64,000 nucleotides of DNA from Atherinomorus stipes (Eukaryota; Chordata; Actinopteri; Atheriniformes; Atherinidae): contig JALJCO010000083.1 in NCBI GenBank assembly GCA_023101725.1, forward strand, positions 166,501-230,500. The letters run 5' to 3'. The translations under genes were made by a program, and so were the position numbers. The notes under the pieces were generated by a model that ran no database searches, had not been told where the DNA came from, and saw only the letters and a program-made list of their open reading frames with translations. Each line of letters starts with the position of its first letter. Within the stretch, counting starts at the first letter, position 1. Shown piece by piece: positions 10,226 through 21,535 of the stretch.

Positions 10226-10440
10226 CCCTAATTTTCTTTATCAGGAGAGGTAAAGCCCTCTTCAGGTCCACTACAAAAAGCAGGGGCGGCCGAGTGTTAT
10301 TAAAGGATAACTTTAGTTTCTTTCAACCTGGACCTTTTTTCTGGAATTTATACGTGCATTTACTCAGCAGTACCATTTCTGCATCGCTCTGACTCTTTTG
10401 AACACTATTTAGATTAGTCCTACGTCCACGTATATCCAAA
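10226..10440 (+). mobile_element. piggyBac-like TTAA MITE end, inverted relative to 15641-15915
   Basis: From TTAA at 10300-10303 the sequence AAGGATAACTTTAGTTTCTT and the following 100 bp are the reverse complement of 15740-15854. Similarity continues outward past TTAA (AAGCAGGGGCGGCCGAGTG), so the repeat unit is larger than the TTAA-bounded part. Confidence 0.6.
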
Positions 10441-10504
10441 TAATGAATGAATGGGCCTCTATATAAGGCATTATCTGCAGCAAACTTCCTTAATTTCACC
10501 AATA

Positions 10505-10620
10505 CACCGTAAAAACTAAAATCTTATAAAGTATATTATTCAAATTTTTTGTCAAAATATCTCATCACACTCAAAATGAGACAAAAACATTTCAGTGAGA
10601 TAAAGGAACTTGTTTTCAGA
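10505..10620 (+). mobile_element. hAT-like MITE, CACTGCAAAA family, copy 2 (partial)
   Basis: It begins CACCGTAAAAACTAAAATCT and shows AAATATCTCATCACACTCAA and CATTTCAGTGAGATAAAGGA as in the other copies. It stops after AACTTGTTTTCAG. Confidence 0.7.
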
Positions 10621-11035
10621 ATGATGTGCGTTCATTTTCTACTCACCCCCATGCTTGGGTCCCTCATATGCAGCCAAAATTGAACCCTTATGGGCCCCAC
10701 AGGGACACTAGACACGAATATTACACCAGTTTTTAATGAAAAATGAAACGTTTCTTTTTTTTTTTTCTAACTTTTAATTTTGTTACATGCTGGGCCATTA
10801 AATAACAAAAGAAATAAAGATCCCTGAAAAGCACCCATCACAAATTTAAATAAGAGGACAGAGAATTACCAATTCAACTATTTATTGGCTTGCATCACAA
10901 CAAAAACTGAATCAGTCGACATGTTTTACACGAGCAAATTATTTCAGAGACTCAGAATCGAGACCGAAAACGCTTCATTGCCATGATGTAAACACATAAA
11001 CAAAACAAACAAAAACAATGTTTTACATGTGCAGG
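10621..11035. other. Noncoding, mixed low-complexity sequence
   Basis: It contains CCAAAATTGAACCCTTATGG and GGGCCCC words that look repetitive, and a T run near 10756. No gene is seen. Confidence 0.4.
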
Positions 11036-11245
11036 GGCTCGACTATACAAGGCTGTGAATGCAAGAAGGACTTTAACATGGATTCTAAACCTGGTACGAA
11101 GCCAGTGTAAAGACAATCAAGAGCAGTGTTATTCATGAGACCATCTGGATGTTTTGGCAGCCGTTCTGGGCCATTGCAGGTGTTTCAGATATGCACAGCT
11201 CAGTAAGTGAAAACAGAGTTGCAGTCATGAGGATGGGGTAAAAGA
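11036..11245. repeat. Dispersed repeat, likely LINE-derived
   Basis: GGCTGTGAATGCAAGAAGGA, then AGCCAGTGTAAAGACAATCA and CCGTTCTGGGCCATTGCAGG resemble a dispersed fish repeat related in layout to 15930-16290. Assignment to a family is by memory only. Confidence 0.35.
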
Positions 11246-12540
11246 AAAACATGAACAGCCAAAGCTTTGCACTTGCATTTCTGCCCTGACAGGTGCAGAC
11301 AAGTAAACACAAGCAGAGGATTGGAGGTAGGAAGGCAGCATCCAGTGTGGTTCCTTTATTAAAGCTCCCAGTGATGATGATAAGTGTGATAAGTATTTAG
11401 AAAGAATGAGAGTTTTTACAGTTGGAAACTACCAAAGATGACTCAATTCTGCAGGAAGTGGTTCTCTATACCTTAACCAAGGCTGCCACTGGAGGGCAGT
11501 CTTACGCCACACACCAGCTGCAGCCAGCCTGTCGACTCCTCATCTTCACATGCAGGATTTTTACATTCATCCACTCACCACAAGAACTGGGGGGCACTCC
11601 CAAACCCTCTGAGCAAGCAACACTTCATGGCATCACAGTGCCGCCGAGTTGTTACCAAGTGAATACATTTCCTCGACACATGGAGATAATTAGTTTGCTG
11701 TTGCTGGTGCGTCTGTGTTCCTGCGTGTCTGGGTTGGGAAGCACTGTAACATCAAAGAAAAACACAAGCTCAGTGCACAATCAGGAGGATTTGCTGCTCG
11801 TAATGTGAAATATATCTGCAGACCTGCCTCTTTCAGGACCGCATCGCTGCCATGCCACTGAGAGCAGTTCATTTTACCGGATGAGCCACCTTTAATTCTG
11901 TCTTTTGTATGACTAATTGGCTGTCAGTCATGACAGCCAATTGTTGAGTGTTCCTCACACTCGCCTTTGGAGACGTGAGGATTAAAATTAGTGGATTGTG
12001 CCTGCAAACAACTGGCAGCACAGAAAAGAACAGCAACATTTTCTCATTTCATTCCTCCACAGCGGCCGTGGGTAATGTGGTCGCATCAGACACTGAAAGC
12101 ACTTTAGATGGGGGGTACTAATGTCAAAAACAGCCCCCAGTCCCACCCAGAACCTCCACGTGTACAATATGAGCTTTTAGTGTTCATTTTTATTTAAATG
12201 ATGCATATTTTAAACATACCAGAAATAGCAGGTTGCTGCAAGATGAGTAACAGGACTGAATCTGTGATGCATGCTTCATTCATCCATGTATGTTTTCATC
12301 TTTAAACAAACAAGCAAAAAAACAGGCTGTTTACAAAGCAGGACACTTTCACAAAAACAGGCACCACCAGAGAAGTCCTCCAGTGGCCATATTCATAACA
12401 GTCATCAAGAAGCTTTACAGGATTTAAGCCAATTTATTATGTTTCAGTTAAAACAAATCCACTTTATTCCAACTTATAGCTGTGTTTATACATATCAGTT
12501 ATTAAAAATAGCTCTAAAAATACCCGCTCTGATTTAATCC
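11246..12540. other. Noncoding sequence with one short hairpin
   Basis: No gene is supported. The open frame at 11422-11808 has no recognisable domain. Confidence 0.45.
11915..11942. repeat. Short inverted repeat, 12-bp perfect arms
   Basis: AATTGGCTGTCA at 11915-11926 and its exact complement at 11931-11942 flank a GTCA loop. Each arm contains an inverted CCAAT word. It could be chance or a small regulatory palindrome. Confidence 0.7.
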
Positions 12541-12700
12541 CCCATCCTGCGCATGGATGGGGCGGTGGGTGACAGTGGGAGAGAACTCCCTTTTGATAGA
12601 AAGGAAAAACCTCCAGCAGAACCCGACTCAGGGAGAGCGGCCATCTGCCTCGCCAGTTGGGGCGGAGAGGACAGGACAGGGGAGTCAACAAACAACTTTC
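12541..12700 (+). repeat. Dispersed teleost repeat (CCTCCAGCAGAACC type)
   Basis: GAGAGAACTCCCTTTTGATA, AACCTCCAGCAGAACCCGAC and GAGCGGCCATCTGCCTCGCC are words of a very common teleost repeat, probably a retroposon 3' region. A reverse-strand fragment lies at 37478-37575. Confidence 0.55.
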
Positions 12701-12889
12701 AGCCGAGGATACCTGCTGAGAGGAGAAACACAAGTTCAGGACGCTGATAATGTGATGAATTTATACACGAAGAGCAAAGAGATGAATGTTGGAGGGAGCG
12801 CTCAGCGCATCATGAGACTCTCCGCAGCAGTCTGAACCAGGCGACAAACTCGGGGGGAGAACATTGAACCTAATGTGGAAGTCCTGGAA

Positions 12890-13110
12890 AGTGCTGCAGT
12901 TCCCTCCTCATCCACTAGGGGCTGCTGCAAAAGGGAGTCCATCCCCATCAACCCTCATCAAAAAATCATCTTGGGTTTATGGGTCAAGTTTACTTTCATG
13001 TCAACTGTGAGGGGGGGGTACTTTTTTATAACTCACAGATTTAGACATTTAATCTTGAAATTACACATAATTAGGGGCGTGTCCTTCTGATTGACAGGCA
13101 GCGACCCGAT
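12890..13110 (+). repeat. Dispersed repeat 'A', copy 1
   Basis: CCACTAGGGGCTGCTGCAAA, CAAGTTTACTTTCATGTCAA, CAACTGTGAGGGG, TATAACTCACAG and GGGGCGTGTCCTTCTGATTG recur at 14150-14560 in the same orientation and, inverted, at 25510-26165. Confidence 0.7.
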
Positions 13111-13169
13111 GCAACTTGTTAGCTCCTTGTTTGCTTTTAGGATGGCCTCAGCCTCTAGCAGAGTAGCAT

Positions 13170-13780
13170 AACACCTCCCGTCCACTGCCCCCGCTCCACC
13201 CTGCTCCATTCCACTCCATTGCGCTCCAGTCCGTCTCTTCGGTGGGCTGCAATAGTCCCCGCACACTGACTCCGCATGAATCCGCCAGTCACCTCTCCGT
13301 TCAACCGCAAAGCAGGCAGAAAAGGCATGTGCGAGATTTCCAAGTTCAAGTGGACAGATAGATACATAGTGGAGATAAACAGCGGTGACAACAAACTTTT
13401 CATTCATTGCAACTTCAAAAGAAACATTGTGTTGTTCAAGCCAGGTTTTGATACGTATGTCGTCAGTTATACATTGTCCACAACAGGTTATACACATTAT
13501 TCAAGTATGTCTGTGGTAAATGTTGATAAAACTTTTATATCTTGGATATTTACATTCATTAAACGTTGCAACGTCCTCCAAACAGAGTTGGATGGACCAG
13601 AGCGGACCAGAAAATAGAGGTGATCTGTATTTTTGGCGTAGGCCAACGGACCTGAGCGGACGTGCTGGAGCACCAGCAGAGTAGTGGACTGCTTCTCATG
13701 AACTAAAATAGCAACGGATTTGCATCGTACGGACTGGAGCGGGCCGGAGTGGAGCGGAGGCGGTGGACGGAGGGGGTAAA
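13170..13780. mobile_element. Foldback-type element with GC-rich arms
   Basis: The arm at about 13172-13234 (CCGTCCACTGCC, GCTCCATTCCACTCC, GCTCCAGTCCG) is the imperfect reverse complement of 13719-13776 (CGGACTGGAGCGGGCC, GGAGTGGAGCGGAGG, GTGGACGG). The interior is open in frames on both strands but unrecognised. Confidence 0.5.
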
Positions 13781-13852
13781 GTTAGTTTCTAGCTTGCTAA
13801 AATTAAGTCCAATCATGCATTTCTTTAGCCTGCAGATGAGGGGTTAAACTGT

Positions 13853-14012
13853 TCAAGATGGCGGCGCGTGTACACGCAGCAGCTCTGCTCGCTCCCTGAC
13901 AAAACAGTGTTTTTGTGATATGCACTGTGGGTTTGAGAGGACTGTAATTTCGTCTGTGTTGTATGGCTAACATGTGACACATTTGACAATAAAGTTGACT
14001 TTGACTTGGTTC
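13853..14012 (+). mobile_element. Short retroposon: LINE-like 5' word joined to LINE-like 3' tail
   Basis: It starts AAGATGGCGGCGCG, typical of vertebrate LINE 5' ends. Within 150 bp it ends in TTTGACAATAAAGTTGACTT, typical of LINE/SINE 3' tails. It appears to be an internally deleted retroposon. Confidence 0.45.
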
Positions 14013-14149
14013 GCTCCTGTTAGTTTTGAGTTAGCTTGACTAGCATTTAGACCAGAGTGCGTCAGTTGTCAATCATTTGCCCGAAGAGGCAAACTCCGCT
14101 GAAGAAGTGTGAAACCAGGAACTGAAGTTTTTGATTGTAATTCTTTCTT

Positions 14150-14560
14150 GATTCGCTACGGACTCCAAAACAGAGCAAATCCCCGTAGACTCTCATGTTA
14201 AAAAGGCCAACTTCACGGCAGAAATAAACATGTCTACAGCCTGTTTCAAAAAATCATTTTAGGTTTAATAGGTCAAGTTTACCTTCATGCCAACTGTGAG
14301 GGGTGTGAATTTTTTTTTATAACGCATCTGTTTTAGATGTTATTTAATCTTAAAATTACACACAATTAGTGGCGTGTCCTTTTTGTTGACATTGAGTTAG
14401 CTCGGTTTGCATTTAGCCCAGAGTACGTTGGCTGTCAGTCATTTGCCCCACGGCTGTGCTTTGCCCGTTTTGGTATTTTCCGGGAGTGACGACACACGCG
14501 ACACAGCAAGATGGCGATGGCGGAAACGCCCAACTGGCTTCACTTTCCTTTATTCAGACA
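14150..14560 (+). repeat. Dispersed repeat 'A', copy 2
   Basis: GCAAATCCCCGTAGACTCTC, GCAGAAATAAACATGTCTAC, CCAACTGTGAGGGG and CAAGATGGCGATGGCGGAAA match, inverted, the copy at 25510-26165 in order and spacing. Confidence 0.75.
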
Positions 14561-15640
14561 TAATACGTCCATTTTATTTAAAGTCTTTGGTCATGCCCAA
14601 TTAACTTGGCCTTTCTTATGTAAATTCATCCAGGAAGGAGCCACCCAGCAGAACCACCCCAGCTAGTTTCTAATGCCCCTTTCACATTAGCCCCGACTTA
14701 GCCCGGTCCACATGCGGCCGACACCACACTACCCATATTGTTTGTTAACATTACAATTGAGGGCTATTGAGGTCGTCTTCAGCTATGATTTTCAGTGTCA
14801 TAGCAAAATTTTGTGACGTTATTTGTTTGCGACTCACACACTGAGCAACAATGGAGGAAGTTAAGCTCATGATTTACCTGCTGATCGTTTTATCAACATA
14901 GTTGACCACGGTGTTGCGGGCATGCAGCTTGTAGACGTGTAGAGAACACCCCCAATAACTACAGCAAGCCAAATCTGGACCCAGAGGAGAATAGTACACA
15001 TTTGTTTGTTCATTTATCTTAAGTATTGGTGAAATTAAAGGCCTCCTTCCACTGAAAACCCGTTTAACTTGATCCTTCTGAAATACGGAGGGTTTCCCCT
15101 TGTTTACTTACACATGCTGACTTACTAGCGTTGCGTTCCCCCCAGTCGGCTGTGCTTTCTCATCAGAGAAACAAGATGAAGAAAAGAGCGAATCGGGAAC
15201 AGCCTTGCACTTCTACGTCACATTTCAAATAGCGTATCCCACGTGGGGTTTCTATCTGTCCATTGGAAGGCAGGTAACCCTCCACTACACACTAGAAGTA
15301 AAGACGGCACGACTGTAGCTTCGGAGTTGAGAAGCTAATTAACTAACTGTTTGTTAGCATGGCGGAACAAACTTGTTTGTCGGCTCTATTTCCTGTCTGT
15401 AACAAAATAAGAGCGGAGGGCGGAGCTTCCTTCATACACTGATGGGAGGCAGCCAATCAGACGGAAATTCATGAGAAGGACCCGGAAAAGCCTGCCGTTG
15501 GACCACAAGCCTCTCTTCTAGTATACAAATGCAGCTGGATACAAGGATACCAGAAGGTTTTTTTTAAACAGAAACGATGCAGAATGCATTCAATAATAAT
15601 GGAGAACACAGAAATATTAATGAAATGACCATGGAAGTAC
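14561..15640. other. Noncoding, probably old repeat sequence
   Basis: Words such as GGAGGGCGGAGCTTCC and GCCAATCAGACGG suggest decayed MITE-like material. No gene is seen. Confidence 0.4.
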
Positions 15641-15915
15641 AACTTTAAGGAGTTTTGCTGCAGATAATGTCTTATATAGAGACCCATTCATTCTGCCTCC
15701 TTCACTGCCATTATATGGATCTACGCGGCTCTATAACTAATCTAAATAGCGTCCAAAGGAGTCAGAATGATGCAGAAATGTTTCTGGTGCATAAATGCAT
15801 GTATAAATTCCTTGAAATAAGGTCCAGTTGAAAGAAACTAAAGTTATCCTTTAATAACCCTTGACTACCCTGCTATTTTCTCTGGCCACCCTTTGGCCAC
15901 CCCTAAAAGATCTCT
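15641..15915 (-). mobile_element. piggyBac-like TTAA MITE end
   Basis: It ends at TTAA 15851-15854 with a terminal stretch complementary to 10300-10420. The inner part (ATAATGTCTTATATAGAG and TCACTGCCATTATATGGATC) matches 55690-55770. Similarity to the 10.3-kb copy extends past TTAA into 15855-15890. Confidence 0.65.
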
Positions 15916-15929
15916 GCTGGTGTCCCAGC

Positions 15930-16290
15930 AGGGACGGCTAGACCGTCCCCGACTATAAATCTTTTCAAAAAAGGGAAGGTTTTAAGCTTAATTTTAAAAA
16001 GGCAGAGAGGGTGTCTGCCTCCCAAAGCCAAACTGGGAGTTGGTTTCTTAGATCTGATAGCCGAAGGTTTTAGACTCAAGGAACCTCAAGTAAACCAGCA
16101 GTCTGATAGCAAAATGCTCCACAGGGAAATTTCTGAACTGTCGGATCTTTGTATGGGGCTGATCATGGAGAGCTTTACATGCGAGGAGAAAAAAAAAAGA
16201 TTCTATACTAAATTTAACAAAGAGCAAAAATAAGAAGCTAAAATTAGAGGAAACAACAAGGGTTTGCTTCACATCCAGCTCACAAGATGC
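15930..16290 (+). repeat. Dispersed repeat, LINE-derived or similar
   Basis: GGGAAGGTTTTAAGCTTAAT, AGAGAGGGTGTCTGCCTCCC, AAACTGGGAGTTGGTTTC, AACCAGCAGTCTGATAGC and GAGAGCTTTACATGCGAGGA are words of a widespread fish repeat that I recognise but cannot name with certainty. Confidence 0.55.
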
Positions 16291-16914
16291 TTTTTATTGC
16301 TGCTTTGAGTTAATTTGTGTGAAATAGAAGCAAACAGTCGGTTCGGCAGAACCTGTTTCTTAAAAGGTCACAGTGAACACTTGAGGAGGACTGTCTCTTC
16401 TTAATAAGGCAGGATCTTCCAGGAAAACATGATTTATGGATCTTTGGAGTATCCCCAAAGTATTGACAAAATGCTCTTCTGTCATGTTGTATGGATCCTG
16501 CATGAAATCAGCCATAACAAACTTCTTTTTATAAAACCAGAGGAGGGCAAAACTCCAGCATGTGCTACTGCGTAAACATGCGTCCAATCAAATGACACTT
16601 TGTGAGCTCAGTATAGAAAGCATGGCATCAGGTTAAATACTTTTTGGTGGCATTTCCTCTGAGAGGTTTTGACATCTGTACAGATCTCACTTAATTATGG
16701 GAGAGATGATTGTGGTCAGTTCTTAAATCTGATCTTGTTCATATTCACCCAGATTTTCACAAATCAGCTCATATAGCATCGAGCGTGACACTGACAGGTA
16801 ACTTGGAGAGATTAAGCCGGATAAATGCTTCATGGGTACAAAGGAAAAATGACTTCATTCTGTTTTTTTCTCTCTTTATTCTGTACCCAACCCAGGCTTT
16901 TTGTTATGGGCCCC
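16291..16914. other. Noncoding sequence, nothing recognised
   Basis: No repeat or exon is supported. Confidence 0.45.
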
Positions 16915-17610
16915 TTAAAGGAGAATTTAGCTTTTTTTTGAACATGGGGTCTGTTTTCATTTGTCCTTTCATATATGTGAGTGATGGAGAAAGGAATTTT
17001 CAAGATAGCTCCAGTATTTATCCGGGCATGCAGCCTAGCAGCCCAGCTAATGATAAGTATGGGGGCAACTGGCCCCCGCGTCAAAGTTCACCCTATGAAC
17101 TTCCTTTTTTCTCCATATCGAAGGGCTCAGATAGTCTCAACGAGTGTCCAACAACATACTAGAGAGGAGAAATGAAAGAAAGTATCTACATTACCTGGCG
17201 ATCGCTATGTATTGAGATAGATAGTGGAATCCTCACCGGTGTTTTGATGCGAGTCATTGCACGATTTTGGAACAAGATTTGATTTCCAGCGCCCCGAGAT
17301 TTGGTCACAGACACCAAAACAAATAACGATCGCCAGGTAATGTAGATACTTTCGTTCATTTCTCCTCTCTAGTTTGTTGTCAGACACTCGTTGAGACTAT
17401 CCGAGCCCTTCAGAGTGGAAAAAAAGCAGGTTTTTGTGGGAAACTTAGACACGGGGGCCAGTTGCCCCCATACTTATTACTAGCTGTGCTGCTACGCTGC
17501 CTGCCCGGCTAAATACTGGAGCTATCTTGAAAATTCCTTTCTCCATCACTCACATATAAAGGACAATTGAAAACAGCCCCCAGGTTAAAAAAAGCTAAAT
17601 TCCCCTTTAA
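16915..17610. mobile_element. piggyBac-like foldback element with TTAA at both ends
   Basis: TTAA at 16915-16918 and 17607-17610 flank 688 bp that begin AGGAGAATTTAGC and, reversed, AGGGGAATTTAGC. The two arms (16919-17204 and 17327-17606) are long reverse complements of each other, sharing TATGTGAGTGATGGAGAAAG, GATAGCTCCAGTATTTA, AAGTATGGGGGCAACTGGCC and TAGTCTCAACGAGTGTC. A spacer of 122 bp separates them. A half copy is at 28993-29155. It has no transposase frame. Confidence 0.85.
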
Positions 17611-18175
17611 TCCAAACATCTGCCCCTTGAAGAGTGTCTTAGATTTACCAGATAAACTAACATTGCTTTAAATTATCTAACCTTTTTTCTTATTTTCTTC
17701 CAACTTCATCTTCAGTTAATGCTGTATTTGTTGAAATAGGAAACTCTTAATCTTGTTCTTGCTTTGTAAAACACCAAATTTCCTTGTGTTACATAACTGA
17801 TGTAATACTAGTACTTTTTGTTTTTTTTAATCTCCCAAGCTAATCTGACCTCTAATTGGAGTTATTACAAGCTGGACACTGGGAATTCAAATTGGTCATT
17901 GAACATGCTGTCATTCCATCAGTATAAGGGCCTGACTATAAAATAAGAAGCAGTAAGTGCTTGAACGATAATTCTTAATGTCAGCTGCTAAAAAGGTTCT
18001 GGTCCAGTTTACGCTGAAAAAGGAAACTTCTGGAAAGAGTTAAAAGGTCAGCACAGCCTTCATAACACCCCAACGAGTAGAAAATATGACAAAGCACAGA
18101 TGGAAATGATTTAACACTTAATTTCACTCCACCATTGTTCACTTCGACTTCTATTTTCCTCTATTACACATTTCA
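17611..18175. other. AT-rich noncoding sequence
   Basis: Nothing is recognised. Confidence 0.45.
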
Positions 18176-18178
18176 AAC

Positions 18179-18247
18179 GGGGGGGGGGGTATGACAAATT
18201 TGCGAATTACTGCCAAGATGACTGCTACCAAGTCCCCCCCCCCCCCC
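18179..18247. repeat. Opposed homopolymer runs G11 and C14
   Basis: Eleven G at 18179-18189 and fourteen C at 18234-18247 are 44 bp apart, so the strand can fold back through G:C pairing and each strand holds one G run. Confidence 0.85.
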
Positions 18248-18394
18248 AGAAAACCCACAAATGTAAATATTCTCTCCATAGATAAAGTTTTAAGATGTAT
18301 GACAACCATTGTGTTGTCTAGTTTAATGTTGTCTAAATGTTTAAGGGTAATTTTCTTTGAGCTCCTAATAGTCTTTTAGTTTGATTTATTATTT

Positions 18395-18533
18395 TTCATA
18401 TTTGTTTTTACTGTTTTTAGATTCTTCTGCTGTTTATTTTTTATTATGTCTTATTGTTGTAAAGCACCTTGATCTGTCTTTTTCAGTGGAAGAGTGCTTT
18501 AGAAATTAAGTGAACTTGAACTTGAACTTGAGA
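18395..18533 (+). mobile_element. LINE/SINE 3' tail with ACTTGA repeat
   Basis: TGTAAAGCACCTTGATCTG and GAAGAGTGCTTTAGAAATTA, followed by three to four ACTTGA units, have the form of a fish LINE 3' end with its tail microsatellite. The 5' part is missing. Confidence 0.6.
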
Positions 18534-20265
18534 AATGCACATAAAAAAGGCGAATACTACATCAGAGCTTCAGTAACATAAATGCTACCAGTCTGAAAAC
18601 CAGTGGTGTTCTGTAGGCAGCCCCGATAATCTACAGTTATAGATGATCAATAAAAACTTCGGCAACATCGCTGCTGGTCTTCAGTTACATGGAGGGCATC
18701 GTGGATACAACACAAGCAGGAATGTCATGCACAGATTGGACCTAATGTTCACATTAACCTGGTAACGTTAACCCACATCTGTAGACAGCTGATTTCTGTT
18801 TGCATACAAGCAAGCAGGGACTTTAAGTGGCAAGTAGGGATAAAAAAGAGAAATGAGACTGGGCCTTAGTTTTAAATGTGTACTGTATGGTGCTTGCTCT
18901 AATGACAAAGGAAGTCTAAGTTTCTGGTGGGTTTAATTGTGGGTTAACAAAAACAAAGTTTGGAAGTGTGTTGCTGGGAGTGAACAGAAAAGACACGAGC
19001 TCTGATATTAAAAAGAAACAGTCTGACCTTAAACTGTAAGCAGACAAGAGAACATTCATACATGACGTCTTGTGTCTGGTAATTAAATCCTCACACCTTT
19101 GATAGGTTCTCACATTTTTCATTCAGCTGACGTAAAGCTCAGACTCAGGTTCACGTGTCCCAAACTTCCCTCTCCCCATTTCTCCCAAGTCTGGAGTTTG
19201 CATAAAGATGGAGGATCACAGTCATTACCATAAAAAAGGCAGCGTGAGTGGACTTTGTGATTCATTTTTGTTTCGGAAACAATTCTTAATGACTGGAAAC
19301 CCCTGAACCATTCGGCCAATAATGCAGTGTGTAAAAAGATATGAACACACACACACACACTTTTAGCATTCAATGTTGTTTTAAATGTTGTTTTTAAAAT
19401 AAATACAGTAATAAAAACAAAAAGAAAATATCAAAAGTATCAAATAAATCAATTGATAAATAAAAAATCACAGAAAAATGAGTAAATAGATGTTTTAACA
19501 CAAAGCTAAATTAAAATGGTTGAAAATTACGATAGAAATATACGAATATTTATGTCACGTTTGATAGGTTTCTTAATGTAAAAATGATCTCTGTTTATTT
19601 GTGTAACTAATTGGCATATTTATTTCTCTGAGCCATTTTTTAAACATTTTTTGTTTATTTTTTGATTATTTCACTTTCGGGGTTTCATAGTTATTCACCA
19701 TGTGATGTTTTGTTCCCCCTTTGTTTTAGTAGAGTGTCAGTGTGGAAGATGGCATGCACGCCTGTGCGTCACACTGGCTGTGACACTCAGCTTTCAGTTT
19801 CAGCTTGTGAGTTTTTGACGCCATCCCCGTCCCTGGCTGCCATGTTTCTCAGGATCTGTCGAAACACTTTTCAGGTTGATAAAAACTTGAAAGTTGACAG
19901 GAAGGTGCTGCAGCTGGGAATGAAGGCGCTCGCTCCTTTGATGCACATGACGTTCAGTGATGATAGTGATTTGTTGGCATCCGCCTTTCTAAAAGGTGCT
20001 GATAATGTGTAGAGGAAAATGTGGCAGAGGAAGGAAGTGTTGGTATGGCTGAGGACTTGAGGCAGATAAAAATGGTAATCTGCATACTCAGAAAATATTT
20101 TGCACAAACCGGTCAGGTCAAGACAGATCAGGAGTTTATGCAATTCATGCAAAACCCTTTTCCTCCTCAGTCCTGCTGCATAATGTTAAGTTTCGTGGAA
20201 TGCTTTGATCAAAGTCATAAATTCCAGCTTAAGATTTTGGAACGTGATTATGCCTTTTTTTTAAG
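18534..20265. other. Noncoding sequence with a short AC microsatellite
   Basis: The AC microsatellite is at 19345-19360. The open frames at 19662-20012 and 20021-20317 have no recognisable domains. No gene is supported. Confidence 0.45.
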
Positions 20266-20269
20266 ACAA

Positions 20270-20580
20270 TTTAGATTTAAGATAAATTTAGATTGTCTGG
20301 GCTACATTTTAGGTTGATATTTGCGTTTTTTGCTAATATTAGCATTGGCCTATACCCCACTCGGCATAATTTACAGACTTTTAAAAAATATGCAGTATTT
20401 TTATTAAGTTTCTACTTTATTTGTTTACAAGTGCATGTTTCTTTTTTATACATTCAGTGCTTTGTTCTTTTTTATATTAAAAGAGTTGTAAAATTGTCTG
20501 ATATGTCTGATTTTATCGGCCGATATTGGCATTAAAATGTGATATTGGAAAATATCAGTATCAGTTTTTTGGGCAGATAT
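20270..20580 (-). mobile_element. TATCGG-family MITE copy
   Basis: It shows CATTCAGTGCTTTGTTC, TTATCGGCCGATATTGGC and ATATCAGTATCAG in the order of the reverse-oriented copies at 4973 and 20986. Confidence 0.55.
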
Positions 20581-20985
20581 TTTGAAAAATTAAATCTTGC
20601 GAGATTTTGTTACAGACCCACTTAATCTCATGGGATTTTGTTCCATTAGCAGGGGTCCAACGTGTAGAAAAGTCCCTGTTATCCTGGAAGAACTTCATAT
20701 CCCAGCATTCCTTTCAGAGTCATGTGACTACGGTGCAGCTGCTGCTGCTACAGACTGACTTGCTTTGAAGCTGCTTATAATATGTCTGGTTTTAAGTTGT
20801 TGGTTAAGTTACCAAGTTGTCAGAAACATTATAATTAGCCACATGTTGGCTAATACCTGCTAGCATCTGATATCTGGCAGCCAGATGTCCAAAATGACCT
20901 CCTCTGGCTGAATTAAGGATATTTTTGGATCTTTTCTCTCAGAGCAGAATACAGTTGTATCTCAACCTCACAGTTCTCCGCATAT
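20581..20985. other. Noncoding, possibly MITE interior
   Basis: CTTGCGAGATTTTGTTACAG resembles the unit inside the element at 7074-7545. Nothing else is recognised. Confidence 0.4.
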
Positions 20986-21250
20986 ATCAGTATTGGTTGA
21001 TATCGTATATCAGAATTTAAGAGTTGGACAATATCGGTATATCAAATATTGGTAAAAAAAAAGCGTATATTGAACATCCCTACTTTTTTGCATTCTTCAT
21101 TATATTAATTTGGGAGTCAAATGCGGTATTAGCTCCAAATATCAACCCCACATATTGGCTTGTTGTGTCGGCTATCGGCTGAGTCTGATGAGAAAATATC
21201 AATATCGGTCTTAAAAAATCTATATCGGTCAATCCCCTGATTAAAAGTAT
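20986..21250 (-). mobile_element. TATCGG-family MITE copy
   Basis: TTCTTCATTATATTAATTTG, GGGAGTCAAATGCGGTATTA, GGCTATCGGCTGAGTC and ATATCGGTCAATCCCCTG match the copies at 4973 and 22859. Confidence 0.7.
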
Positions 21251-21283
21251 AAAGTGACAAGTGAAAATATTTCGGTTATTGTT

Positions 21284-21535
21284 TTAAAGGAACAGTGTGT
21301 AAGGATTACTGACATCTAGTGGTAAAGATGGTTATAGCAATGACTTCATATTCCAAGCACTGTTGTGAGTGTATGGTGGCCATCAGTGGCCAAAATTTTT
21401 GCAGACAAAGATGGTTTTTTTTATCTGCGAATGTCTCAGGTGTAGAAGTGTCATCGGTCATTGGCTGATGGGAAAATATTGGCTTTGAAATCGGCCTTAA
21501 AAAAAATCTGTATCGGTCGATCCCTATTTCTAACA
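21284..21535. mobile_element. Composite: TTAA MITE start plus TATCGG-family end
   Basis: TTAAAGGAACAGTGTGTAAG at 21284 is a common teleost TTAA-bounded MITE start. From about 21430 the sequence is again TATCGG-family (TGATGGGAAAATATTGGC, TATCGGTCGATCCCTA). Confidence 0.55.

Noticed and set aside
13033..13497. 154-codon minus-strand frame
   Set aside because: It spans the junction between repeat A and a foldback element and contains no recognisable domain.
16360..16587. Minus-strand frame considered as a possible exon
   Set aside because: It lacks convincing splice sites and recognisable homology.
16710..17162. 150-codon plus-strand frame
   Set aside because: Its second half lies in the TTAA foldback arm and its first half in unrelated DNA.
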